A stretch of DNA of 24,498 nucleotides from Hamiltosporidium magnivora (taxonomy: Eukaryota; Microsporidia; Dubosqiidae): positions 1-24,498 of the forward strand of contig PITI01000080.1 in NCBI GenBank assembly GCA_004325065.1. The letters run 5' to 3'. The notes under the pieces were generated by a model. The model had not been told where the DNA came from. It saw only the letters and a list, made by a program, of their open reading frames with translations, and made no database searches. This document shows positions 12,344 through 23,453 of this stretch, one piece after another; the first letter of the stretch is position 1, and the number at the start of each line of letters is the position of its first letter. Position numbers and translations under genes: made by a program.

Positions 12344-12535
12344 AATGTAACAAATATGAGTTTCTTATTTCTAGATTTACCAGATCATTACTTCTTGAAG
12401 ATTGCGAAGCTCATTTTCTAAACTGGGATGGATTTAAGTCGTTTTATATTTCTTCCTATTCGTAAAATTAAGAGTTCCGCTCTGGATTACAACTTTTCCG
12501 AAAATATGGCTGCAAACATTATCTATACATTATAA
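12344..12535 (+). pseudogene. Possible retroelement integrase core fragment
   Basis: One plus frame stays open for 25 codons, has one stop (12419-12421), then runs to 12532. The part after the stop reads GMDLSRFIFLPIRKIKSS (12425-12478), followed by an acidic-to-hydrophobic stretch ending NIIYTL. This resembles the part of Ty3/gypsy integrases after the first catalytic Asp, in which a D.FSRF segment is followed by lysine-rich K.S and a helix before the SD.G motif. Before it, FLFLDLPDHYFLKIAKLIF could be the eroded first strand carrying the first Asp. No downstream SD.G.EF motif is visible. The local G+C is above its flanks. It lies 4.4 kb upstream of the reverse transcriptase relic on the same strand. 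That is the wrong order for one Ty3/gypsy element, so these would be separate insertions. Confidence 0.32.
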
Positions 12536-14689
12536 TATATATTTAACCATCCATCGTTAGTATAAAACTTGTGTAGATAATTAACTCTTACTAAAATGCT
12601 AAAAAGAACGAAATTTCGTAAAAATCGATAATAAAAATTTTTCGGTATATTTGTCAAGGAAATAACAATTTTTTATCGCTAGAAAACAGGTATTAATTCG
12701 TAAAGAAACTAATTTAAAAACATTCTAAATCTATATAAATTAAAAATATAAAAAATATTATAGCGGTTTTCACTTCATAAGAAACAAAATTGGCATTATA
12801 TGGAATCTGTTTTTAATATAATGCGTTTTTGTTTGCTATGCTTCTATTTCTTTACATAACTCGAAGTATGTATTTATTTAAGCATTCATTATAAATAATA
12901 ATTCTATTCGTTTGGTGTTATTGGATACAAATATCGTCAATATTGTAAATATTTTAAAAATACTATTATCGAGCTTTAAAATATAGATTGATTTCGCCCG
13001 TTCTTTATATATTAAAACTTCATGTGTTGTTTTTGAAAAATAATTATGTATTTCCCATATCGTTTGTTTTGATCTTGAAACACACATAAATAGTTATAAT
13101 TTTATTGACACAAAAAAAATATCATTTCCTTTCGAGTTTTCACTAAAATTCCACAATTTTTGTTTTAATTACTTTTATTTTCTATTAGTTTCCAAACCTA
13201 AAGTCAAATATGCAGGTTTCTTATTTCAGTAAATAGTAAAAATCTTATATCTACGCGGGGAAGATAATGAAAAACAAAATCTTCCAAATAAAAAAAAGAA
13301 AATTCATAGTATATATGTAAAATAATTTAAATCTATAAATTTATATTGTAATGTCGTTTCCTAGAGCCACTTATAATTATCTTACAATTTTTTTATTTCA
13401 AAAATCTTCGAATATAAAATTCCGGAGCAATCACGTATTTTGTAAATAGATTTTTAAGTTAATTATTTTTTATTTATAACAAAAATTTCTGAAAAATGCA
13501 TTTTACTTATTTTAATCTTTGTGTAAAAATCATTTTTTTTTATACATTAATTTTTTTCCGTTTTGGAAAAATTACTATGGCTTTATAAATGAATCTACAT
13601 GATTTCCAATATATTTTAATGAAGCACTTGATCATAAGATCGCTAATAATATAAATAAAACTTAATATACATAGAATAACTTCGATTCTCTCAGTAATAA
13701 GCTAAAAAGTTGAATCCTAATTCCTTCTGATTGCCAATATTTTACTAAATTAAAAATTTAAAAGAGTTTTGGCTTTAATTTTTTGAAAAATCAAAGCGTA
13801 ATAAAATTATTCGAGGGATACAATTCTCTACATCCATAAGCATATATTTTAATCCTGATAGCATATCTAGGCCATAATGATAAATAAAGCTTGAATTAGC
13901 GTCTTTAACAGCCAAGAAAATTATTGCAATTACGTTAATGATGAAATAGAACATATAGATTAAGATGGAGAAGAAAATGACTGATTAAAAATATTTCTCT
14001 ATTTAAATTAACATCTGAACACGAATTTACGTTAAAAGTATTGAATGTAGAAAAAAAAATGCAATAAAACCGTTTCTCCATTGAATTAGATACAGAGTGC
14101 GTTTAAGATACGATTTAAGCGCTGAATTTTGAATTCTGACTATGATTACATCCACACTCTTTTCTAGAAAACATATTCTTCATTTCTGATGGTTTCTACA
14201 TCGAATATTTTTGTAGGTAATCTAAGTTTCTATGCTGTATTAAATTGTAATATTATAACAAGAAAAATATAGAATTAATTAACACTATGAGATGTAATGA
14301 GTTTTAAATTTAGTCAGTGTTCGAATTTATAACATATTAACATTTATTATAAATGATTTACAAAATTGAAACTCTAAAAAATATTAGATACAATAACTAC
14401 ATAATTAAAAATAAAAAACTTTATATTTCTTCACGAAATAGTCATACAATAATGTTACATCATAATTTAGGTTTTTTAGGTTATTGAAATTCCAAATCCT
14501 GTATAAAACACCAATATCAGAGCAAATATAAACTTTGAATTTCATAGTTCGTTAAAAATTTACAGTTAAGTCAAAAAAAGTTTTAAACAAAAAATGCACA
14601 TTGACTTTCATTGGATTGCAAACGAAACCGATTTTGAATTTAAAAGTTCTGATTTTTTTTTGTTTTATAAAGACGGTGTAAAATTTGTA
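12536..14689. other. A+T-rich gene-free stretch
   Basis: About 2.2 kb with nothing I can name. The 69-codon minus frame at 12878-13087 is unremarkable for random A+T-rich DNA. I looked for terminal inverted repeats of the transposase relic at its right edge (14450-14690) and saw none. Confidence 0.55.
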
Positions 14690-15300
14690 AATGTTTGGCT
14701 TTAGAGTTCTTACTTACTCAAAGGCATTACGGCTTACCAAGGGCCATAGCTTCATCTTTTAATAACTTTGATGCCATGCACAATAGCCAAAATTTTCTAT
14801 TCGTCTATACCAAGGTAACTGGGCTGCGTTTTTTTTTGATCATCGTACCATCTAGATTAAAGGCAACGTAAAAATCTTTGACTATCGAAATTAAACATGT
14901 ACAACTTTTGTAGTGCGCTCACCGGGCATTCTTTCAAGAGCAACCAACCATCGTCGTATTTTCTAATGCATAGTTACAAATTCTGTATTTCGATATAAAT
15001 TTTAGAGTGAGATATTGTTATAACCTTTTAATTCTCTTTGCTGGGACCATTTTGGTAGGTGTTTCTAAATAGAATCTTTCGTTCTCATATACCTAATATC
15101 GCTTTATTGCGCCAAGACAATACTCAGCTTTCGAGGAGTTTTGTAAATGCTTTATTACATATTGATGTTTTCCAAAGGAGGCGTTTAAGCCTGGCTCTAA
15201 AAGCCTCTTTCTTTTTCACCCGGGCTTTGAACCAGCCATGGGAGAGGTTTAAGAGTTCTTTTATACGAATTCTTTTAGGAGTCAATAAAGGCAATTACTT
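14690..15300 (-). pseudogene. Decayed Merlin (IS1016/ISXO2-like) transposase
   Basis: Read on the minus strand, Merlin/ISXO2 DDE blocks occur in the right order. One frame is shared by RLLWKTSICNKAFTKLLES (15127-15183, helix before the core), VLSWRNKAILGI (15088-15123, matching TV..W..) and IEIQN (14980-14994, in place of the conserved E-I-D-E-S, so the first catalytic Asp is lost), then RKYDDGW. After a frameshift comes RRWLVALERMPGERTTKVV (about 14900-14956, matching the W.FGG.ER block), then a TLPLI piece, PWYRRIENFGY (14783-14815, matching the W.AY..I...GY block) and DEAMALGKP-stop-CL (14718-14756, matching the end around the third acidic residue, also lost). Several stops interrupt it. 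Intact relatives have roughly 250-300 residues; the cysteine-rich N-terminus is not visible. These cut-and-paste transposases are common in microsporidia and occur in animals. The 107-codon plus frame at 15059-15382 is its antisense shadow. Confidence 0.6.
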
Positions 15301-16903
15301 AAATCGCTTAATTCATAAAAAAAGTAATGATGTCACTTCTTTCTTAATATATAGACAAATATTATCAACGCAGTGTATTTAAAAATAATATACTAATAAG
15401 AACTTCTAATATTAAAAAGTAAATTTTATATTTTCAATTTAAAAATAAACTTTTTGTTTATTGCTATAAAAACCATAGTGGTACATTACAGACAGTATCG
15501 ATTCAAAACATGTTTATAGCATGCTTTGTACTGATTCTTTTCCTTCATATTTATCATTTGTTAAACCGAATTTTAAGCAGGAAAACATATTAAAGTTTTT
15601 ATCTACGAAATTATGCGTTTTATCGGATTTTATAACTTCATTTTATGTATTATCCATTAATATTCTGTAAAATCAACTATTATTTTGCATTATCGCTAGA
15701 TTTCCCTTGTGTGTTTTTAAAAATCATCATAATAAGAAAGTATACAATTATACAAAAAATATCAGTCTATAATGTGGTATTACAAAAGAAATTTACTCTA
15801 TTATTTAACATTCAATGTTTTTAATCTAGTAAACTAGGATATATAATTATAACTTTCGCTTTTTATATTTTAAAATATCCTTTAATTTGACCGATATAAT
15901 TTTCTAATTGATTTTCAGATAAAATTATAAAGTAGAAATCGATACGCTTTATAACTTACTTTTAAAATTTGTAAATGAATCTATATATGAAACTTATTAG
16001 ATAAAGAAGGAAAAAAACTCTTGGTCTATATTTAAAATTAAAAAATATCGAAAATCAAACTTCTCAAACTAAATCCTGGAAATAACAAAAGAAATAAGAA
16101 AAATATCAATGATGATTTTAAGAGTAGTGAAATATTATTTAAATCACAAAGGCTAATATAACTGCTGTTTTTGTTAAAAGATTATGGATTAAATATTTTT
16201 TTTATGAAAATAGAAAAAAAATATTACTTTTAATAAATGAATTCTAGTTAACGTCGCCTATAATTATTTAATTGAAATAATTTTGAAGCTCGAGAATTTC
16301 CTCTTCACAAAGGTTTTAATATAATTTTTTCGAGAGTCTGATTTAAAACCGAAAACATTTTTACGTTTGAAAACTTTATATAGTTGAGAAACTGTATTCT
16401 AAAAATTTTTGATACAGTTTCAGCAAAAGCGAATTATAGACAATATCTATGGCCGTTTTTACCTTAATAACATATTTTATGAAAATTAATATTTACTAAT
16501 ATTAAGATATAAAAGGATTAAATATATGTAAAAATAGATTTTTATTAGAATTTGAATAGAAGAATTAATCAACAAAAGGTTTTTTTTGATATTTAAAAAC
16601 GAAACATTTTTTCGTACTGAATTATTTTCACATATTAAACTAAACATTGTCATAATTACTATTTGTATAAAAAATAACTTCAATTTTTTTTAACAATATA
16701 AGATTTATATTTGTAGCTCGTTCGAATAATCAAGCGAATGAGCTTTATAAAGTAAAGAAGACCCAATCTAATCTATCATATGCCTATATATAAAAAATAG
16801 TACATAGTTTAACAAAGTAGACTTAAACATATTTTTCAAAACTTAACGCTGGCTTAAGCTAACATTGATAGATATATTCCAAAACCTATTTTTAGCCCTT
16901 TAA
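15301..16903. other. A+T-rich gene-free stretch
   Basis: No gene seen. It holds two ordinary hairpins: gaaactgtat/atacagtttc (16388-16397 with 16412-16421), and agctcgttcg/cgaatgagct (16715-16724 with 16735-16744, with one G:T pair). Both are short enough to be chance at this composition. The 65-codon minus frame at 16486-16683 is low-complexity and not called. The last 50 bases may hold further eroded upstream sequence of the reverse transcriptase relic. Confidence 0.55.
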
Positions 16904-17413
16904 GATTCCCACACACTTGCGCTCAATTTTTACTCTATAAAATCTAATCGCAAATGCCCAAGCTCATCGAGCTTTGTTAATTCTTTGCTTGTGTTTATGG
17001 TAGGTCAACATATATTACCTGGCCTTGAGAATAGGCGCATTTTTTTAGACTCTATTCATGAAAACGAATAAAGTATACCAAGATATTCCCTATTTTAAAT
17101 CGAATCTATCGAGATTTTGGAATTAATAAAAAAAGATATAAAGAGTATCTAAGCATTTACGGCGTTCGAAATTTATGATTATTCATATCTTCTGTCGCTT
17201 TTTAGGCTGGATGAAGTGAACTATACACGGTATCTCTATATTATTGGTCGTTATTTTAGGTGCAATCTCGGTTTAGAAATCAAATCCCATAACTAGCTGC
17301 TTAGTTCTTGAAAGTATTTATTTCAAGGAATATTACTTTATAATACAAATCCACGAATAACACTAAAAAATGATCGGGTTATTTTTACTGAATATCTAGA
17401 TGATATTATAACT
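16904..17413 (+). pseudogene. Decayed Ty3/gypsy reverse transcriptase
   Basis: Plus-strand blocks follow the order of a Ty3/gypsy RT. PSSSSFVNSLLVF (16958-16996) resembles S.SPFVNP..VV. ENRRIFLD (17027-17050) resembles the R...DYR.LN block. YQDIPYFKSNLSRFWN (17076-17123, other frame) resembles YPIP.I...LSR.G. Then KDIKSI-stop-AFTAF begins at 17132, and AFTAFEIYDYSYLLSLFRL (17153-17209) resembles KTAF....YEY..MPFGL. VNYTRYLYIIGRYF (17216-17257) resembles NAP..FQ..I. Next comes HN at 17288-17293, where the catalytic DD is expected, followed by LLSS. RITLKNDRVIF (17354-17386) and EYLDDIIT (17390-17413) fit the later I.LN..K..F and E.LGHII block. The segment carrying the first catalytic Asp (DL..GY) appears deleted at about 17124-17131. 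The outer parts share one frame with stops at 17069, 17150, 17294 and 17309. No RNase H or integrase follows. The element would once have copied its RNA into DNA. Confidence 0.58.
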
Positions 17414-18503
17414 TGATTTCTGTTATTCTGTGCAAAAAAATGTGTTTTTTGTTATGTTATACACTTTTGTGTTTTTTTTCACTTTACTGAAAATATTTTA
17501 AGAGATTTATTAGGTAAAGAAATAGCAATTTTAATTTTGTAATACATTGGAGCATGCAAATTTGCACATTTTTTTAATTTAATTTATTTCCTTCATTTAT
17601 AAAGAAATATTTTTGCATATATCATAAGAAAGTTGTGATAACATACATTTCTATTTTTCAAAACTTTTAAAGTCGTATATGTATACATTTCATCATTTGT
17701 TGTATTCTTATGGTTTTATTTGGGTATTATTGCGCTTTATTGATAATTATACTATAGTTTCTTTTTATGTTTTGAAAGCATCTATAATTGTTTTTTGATT
17801 TTATTTAATAAATTAATATATGTTTAACCATCAATGATCTCTGACAAATTTTTCTAATAATTAAAATAATTTATATTAGTTTTGTTAAAATAAACAATAT
17901 AAAACAATTGGCAGAAGGTTCAATAAAATTTTTTTATACGAGTTTGAGTATATTTAAATTCTAACTTCGTTTCTACAGTTAAAATTTTGGTCAATTAAGC
18001 TCAAGATTTATGTATAAAGTGAGACGCTACTATTTTTTAGAATCCTTTCTTTTATAAGTTAGCTTTTACGAATATATAAGGGTTTTTTGCAATTATAGTA
18101 AATATGAAAATCCATATCTTTAATAAGTTATCAAAATTTGATTCGTTTAAAAGCTTAAAACTGGACTGAAATTTAGCCTTACTCTAATAGATACAATGTT
18201 TTATGATTCGAAGAAACATTGAAATTTTATTTTTTAATAGTTATGGTATGCTTGTTATATTCAAACAATTACTTTTGATTTATATTGCTTAGCGAGGTAA
18301 ATCGATATAAAAGTAATTTTTTATCCATATTTCAGTCAAAAAAAAGTAATCAATTTTGGTTCGAAGCATAAAGGTGTTAAAAGTATGTTAAAAATGGAAT
18401 TACATCGTTGTGATCCAAATAAGACTCAATATGGAGTCCAAAAATTCCTGGATTGCAAATCGATGAAACAATTAATTCTAAAGTTGCATTGTAAGAATTT
18501 TAT
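17414..18503. other. A+T-rich gene-free stretch
   Basis: No gene called. A plus frame open from 18301 to 18504 (ATG at 18385, stop at 18505-18507) reads plausibly, with MELHRCDPNKTQYGVQ near 18394, but matches no family I know. An open stretch of this length is expected several times by chance here. T-rich runs dominate 17440-17620. Confidence 0.5.
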
Positions 18504-18887
18504 TTAAAAAAAATATCTTTTAAAAATAGCAGTAAGTGTCATATTGTTTTCATGACATTTACTTAACTTCAGATCTAATATAAATTTCTCGCCCAAACGA
18601 TACAATGATACCTCTTGCGATCCCCACATAACATAGTCTTCATATATTAGAGTTGTTGAACCCAATTAATCGGCGGCAGTTGCTTGGGGTCGTGATCTCG
18701 GTTGCATGATGTCTGATCGTACCTCATAATCCACCCTGTGATTCTCTAAGACTATTACGCATCGCCCCCTCCTTATTCTTGTCAGAACCTAAAAAACTTC
18801 TAGATAAGATGTATTTCTAAGCCCTTCGTGTGACATAACTAGAAATGGAATGACATACTGACAGTTAAAACTTGCTACTTTGCGTAT
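18504..18887 (-). pseudogene. Unidentified GC-rich island, possible decayed ORF
   Basis: This island includes the most G+C-rich stretch of the window (about 18650-18790), with runs such as aatcggcggcagttgcttgg and catcgccccctcc. On the minus strand one frame is open in three blocks (18792-18887, 18669-18788 and 18507-18665), with only two internal stops (18789-18791 and 18666-18668) in about 127 codons. Pieces include QYVIPFLVMSHEGLRNTSY, RGRCVIVLENHRVDYEVRSD and YEDYVMWGSQEVSLYRLGEK. I do not recognise the family. The openness is partly explained by the higher G+C. The sharp GC-rich core looks as much like a non-coding retroelement end as a gene. It shows no clear similarity to the two GC-rich repeat copies. 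It could be an eroded transposase or the untranslated region of a non-LTR element. Confidence 0.3.
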
Positions 18888-21306
18888 TCAGTCTTATGGC
18901 TTTATTTTCATATTTCAAATACGCTAACTCTTTTAGCCCGAGTGAACAAAGTACGTTTCAATGTTTTTATACGGCTCTCACCTACATGCTCAGCTTCGGT
19001 CTGCTTCTAGTTAAATAAAAAACATCAAAATAAATTTAAAAAAAAAGTTTCGCTGTTTCACAGACCTTCTATACTCCATACAAATTCCATCGAACACTAC
19101 AATTATAGATTGGTTTTATGCCAGCCTAAAATCAAAATGATGATCTTTACTCTAATTTTACATGCTTATTGCCAAAAAGATTGTTTTCTATGTGGCTATT
19201 CTCATTTCACCTAAGTAAAATCTCATTATATCTTATTTTACTAGTTTTATCTATCCCGATAAATTGATACCTATTAAGTTTATATATAATATCATTTTCG
19301 GGAAAGTTTCTGTGTTATAGAAAGTTAGAAGGAATTGAAATATCAATATGCTTTTACTGCTAAAACACTTTTATGCAAATTTTATGTTAAAACTTTGACA
19401 TACGATGAGTTCCTTAAATCTACAGTAATTTTTAATTCGGATTTACTTCGTGCTAGAATTCTACGCAAATTTTAATATTCAACGTTTAAAAATGATTCTC
19501 CAATTACGGTAATGATACAAAGAGCCACTGTTTGTTTTTAATACTCTATGCCGATTATAATATCATATTTTATTGAAAAAGTAATAAGAAAAAATCTAAA
19601 ATTGCAAAAGGTAAGTGAAAACTTTCAAATTATTCTATTTTTTTTCATCCAATATTTTCTTTTATGCTGAAAAGCATTGTTAAACATTTTTTTTGTTGTA
19701 TTTAGATATTTTCACATTTACTTGCCATTTACATCAAACATATCATACGACCTAATTATTATATTTTATGATATTTCTACATTGATAACAATTTTCTGAA
19801 AAATTGATCAAATTTATCTAAAAAATCTACTCAAATGTTTAATATTATCAAATAAAATCGATGTGTCACATAAAAAAAAATTATTTCTCGAAAAAATTTT
19901 AAATATATTCTATATATTTCCTTCGGAATGAAATGTAAAAAATGATGCACTATTACTTGAAAAACTATTTTTTTCAACGAAAATAGCTGATTATTAACAC
20001 ATTAAACCTTTAATCTTTCCCGAATGTAGCTGTATTTCTTGGTATAAATTGTTTTTTGAATATTTTTAATCTTAATAATTTCTTCGCTATAGATTTCAAA
20101 TAAATCAGCATTTCTTTGTATTCTATCATTTAAAATTTATTTACGCAAAAATTCCTGCGGTGGAATTTTCAAATTTAATTTATAAAGATTTTTCATACTG
20201 TTTTTAAGTTTGAACTATTATAATCAAATAGTACGAATAATATCAGCAGAAATATTCCTGTTATTCATAATTTTACAGTTTATTTTTTTGTTTCTATTTC
20301 ATACATTTTTTTTAGTGAAAAACATAAAATTCTAAACTTTCTATTGCATAATATTCTACCATAGAATATTTCTGCGAAAAATCCGCTGTTTGATTTTTTT
20401 TTGTTATAAAAAATCTGATTTTAAATCAAAAAATTAAAGAAAGTTTTTCTTGCTTAATCAAATATTTTTTTATTGGACAATACAATAGTAATATCAAGTA
20501 ATAGTTATTATTTTTGGGTGTCGATAACTCATTGCAAACACCAAACCAAAATATAATTCCAGGAATATCTTTTTAGCGACTACTAAAAAAAAGTTTATCA
20601 TTTTTTACACGAATGTATTATGTTATGCACCAGTTCATATTTCACATAGATTTCTTTGATTTTGAGTTACTTTTAAGTTTCTTTTATTTAATGCCAAAGA
20701 GTCTTCTTATTTAGTTGAGTAAAAAATAAAACGAAACGGCTTTAGACATTTTACATTAATTTTTCAAAGATTGATTAGCTCAATCTATATCCCAACCTTT
20801 ATGCTAACTTAATTATTAAAAATCAAGATATTTATATCCAGACCGATTACGGTGTCGAATATATCTCACTATCAAGATATTCACACAAATAAAGAGGCTA
20901 GATGATTTATACTTTCTTTTCTGGTTATGTTTTTAAAAAAAATCATATTTAATTTTGAGTTAAAATTTTATCATATTCAAAGGAATTTCTGAGGGCCTAG
21001 TTTTAGAAATTTTTAACCCAAGAAATAAGCGTATATTTTACTATGTTTTAAAACATAGACACATTTATATTTTTATCGGATAAATTAATATTAAAATTAT
21101 TTTCAAGGCATATTGCCATAAAATAAAATCAGATAGTTTTTAAATTAACTTTGAATAAAAATTCTTTAGGCTGGAAAGCTTTTACTCCCGATATATATAT
21201 TATAAGATTAAATTCGAGTCGTATACTACATAAAGTCATTAATAGAATCCCCGAAAGTTTGATATAAATAGTAAATTTAAGCTTTAATAAATATTGAGAA
21301 AAAGAA
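18888..21306. other. A+T-rich gene-free stretch
   Basis: The first 360 bases continue the milder G+C rise of the island but show no ordered motif. The remainder is plain A+T-rich DNA. An 18-bp perfect palindrome, ctatgttttaaaacatag, lies at 21041-21058; about one such palindrome is expected by chance in this window. Confidence 0.55.
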
Positions 21307-21382
21307 TTTAAATAAGCGGCTTTTGATAATCTTAATAAAAAAATTTTAAATAAGCTGCTTGTGATAATCTTAAAAGAAAAAA
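21307..21382. repeat. 38-bp tandem duplication
   Basis: Two adjacent units, 21307-21344 and 21345-21382. The first 28 bases of each (tttaaataagcggcttttga... and tttaaataagctgcttgtga...) agree at 26 of 28 positions and end in taatctta. The last ten bases are A-rich and diverged. This is a local duplication, probably by replication slippage, old enough to carry substitutions. No function is apparent. Confidence 0.85.
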
Positions 21383-22435
21383 TGTACCAAGTAGCTCAAG
21401 CATTGTAAAAATCTATGTTTCTAGAATCTTTATGACTGGAATGCAATAAAACGACCCTTAAACTTCTGTGTGTATTTAAGACAATTCTTACCCGATTTAA
21501 TTTCACTAAAAGCTTCATCTTGTAAGTATATAAGTAAGAATGCATTTGTTCATGTTATATTTAGTAACATTTCAAGTTTGATGTTCTAACCATTTCTAGT
21601 TTATTTATCATAAAGATCCTAATTTGTGGTATTGCGGATTATCGTGGTGTTATTTCTCAGTATAAACTCTGAAAATACAACACTATTTGTATATTATATT
21701 TGGTTTCGCTATATAATAGCTTGTTATTTTTCCTTTTGCTGCTTTAATTATGAACTAAAGAATATTATTTGTAATTCTAAAAATAGTTATTTAAGCTCTG
21801 CTTTGCATATTTTTCATATGCTTGAGATATAATGATTGAAAACCGTTTCAGCTAAAACTTTTAAATAAATATTACAGACAATATAGAGTTGTTGTCTCTC
21901 ATATCTAAAGAAAACAAGCCATTTTTTTAGACATATTTGCTTGCAAAGTTCAGAGGAGATTGTTTAATTTTTTTTAACATGTCTCTGAATATTCGCCTGT
22001 TTTTAGTTTTATCTATAATATCAAAATAACAGCTTTTAAAAGGTTTCTCTCTTTCTCATAAAAATTCAAGAAACTATATCAGAAGTAAAAACATACTATT
22101 CGAGATCGTTCATCTTTACTTTTATAACTTTACTAAAATAATTATTAAAATTTTCGCAAAAATTATGGCTCATGTAAAAAACCTCGAAAATGAAAAAAAC
22201 CATGTTTTTTTTGAAAATAAATTTCGGAATATAAATAAAGAATACAAAATTTGATATTTAAATTAATAAAAAAAGGCTAGACAAGCATTTTGAATAGATG
22301 AGTAATCAGCAATTTGTTTTAATCAACGGAAAATTCTTAGAGATAAAAATATAACTCCAAAATATTCAATTTACAAGGCTATTAATTAGATTCAATATTC
22401 TAAATCAAAATTTATTTAGCATTGTGTCAAAACTT
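21383..22435. other. A+T-rich gene-free stretch
   Basis: About 1 kb with no gene or relic. The 68-codon plus frame at 21626-21832 is rich in Ile, Phe, Tyr and Cys, as random T-rich DNA translates, and is not called. Confidence 0.6.
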
Positions 22436-22665
22436 CCCCATTATGCTGAGTCCAGAATTGGCTTAGAGTATTCTCTGCATGTCGTAAAAGGCAACTAAAA
22501 AAGATAGGTCTTCCGAGTTGGGGTGGAGCGTAGGGCTAACAACCAATCCTTTAAAGCCACCTTGCACTAAACCTGAAAATGTAAACAAACTCACAGGAAA
22601 AAGACCAGTGGGCGGTATTACTAAAGACAGTCAAGGCTGGTGCAGAGGTGTAGTGCATAGGATTA
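22436..22665 (+). mobile_element. GC-rich SINE/retroposon-like repeat, copy B
   Basis: The second copy of the repeat at 1186-1430, in the same orientation. Shared blocks include gaattgg (22455), gagtattctctgc, tgtcgtaa, gttgggg, gcgtaggg and taacaacc, then gtattact, caaggct and gtagtgc near the 3' end. Similarity starts at ccccat (22436) and fades just after gtagtgcat (about 22656). The tetranucleotide tail of copy A is not preserved here. Of about 20 core differences I count 14 as transitions. The two copies therefore look like independent old insertions of one family and not a recent duplication. No open frame. Confidence 0.65.
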
Positions 22666-23453
22666 TAATTTTGACGAAACTATTTATCTGAAAACTACAA
22701 AATAAAATTTCGTTATCGTAATAGATTTAAACCTCAAATATCTGGTAAGCTGTTTCGTCAACTTTATATTATAAACTATATGATAAATAGCTACACGTTA
22801 TTTCTTTTGATATCTCAAGCGCTTAATTTTAAATTAAGGATAATTAAACATTGCTGAAAAAATCATCAAAGAAAATTTTTATTCGCTTTCCATCTTAAAT
22901 TTTCAAACTTTGCTATTATAGATCGAAAGAAGAATTTCATGATTTAATTATTTAAACCATATATTATATCATAAGATTAAAAATAATTTGTTGTACAACA
23001 ATAATGATCCTATATAAAACATGTCTAAAATAAACCTAAATTTTTTATAAAATTAAATTGCGTTTGTATGTCAAAACACAAAGGCCAGATAAAAAAATAT
23101 TAACAATAAAATTTATGATTGATTTCTATTTTAGAAATAGACTGACTTCTTCTACAAAAAATATAAAGCTGCTGTATATTCATACCTATTATGGCGCATA
23201 GTTTGAAAAACTAAACATTTTTTTATTATTACATAAAAAAACATAAAGATTACTTCTTAAATTTTGTGTAAATTTTTATATTAAACTGAAAAATATTTTT
23301 TTGTTGCTTTTGTATCCGATATAATGAAGATGTATATATTTAAATATACAGAAATACCCAGTATGACCGAGAAAAAAATTAAGAAATAGATCGTCTAGTA
23401 GGTTCTGTTAAAAATAAATTTTACTTAAAAATATAATGTATTAGATTTGCGTA
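22666..23453. other. A+T-rich gene-free stretch
   Basis: Nothing recognisable. A 14-bp palindrome, ttgttgtacaacaa (22988-23001), is within chance expectation. Confidence 0.6.

Noticed and set aside
15059..15382. 107-codon plus-strand open frame
   Set aside because: It starts at GTG, matches no family, and lies antisense to ordered Merlin-type transposase motifs on the minus strand; it is a shadow.
17393..17404. Literal YLDD as the reverse transcriptase active site
   Set aside because: It lies too far downstream of the FQ-like block and fits the later E.LGHII position; the active-site position aligns to HN at 17288-17293.
18385..18507. Small plus-strand ORF of 40 codons (MLKMELHRCDPNK...)
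   Set aside because: It reads plausibly, but such lengths occur many times by chance and I recognise no family or neighbour.
21041..21058. 18-bp perfect palindrome ctatgttttaaaacatag as an operator or origin
   Set aside because: About one such palindrome is expected by chance in a window of this size and composition, and there is no nearby gene.
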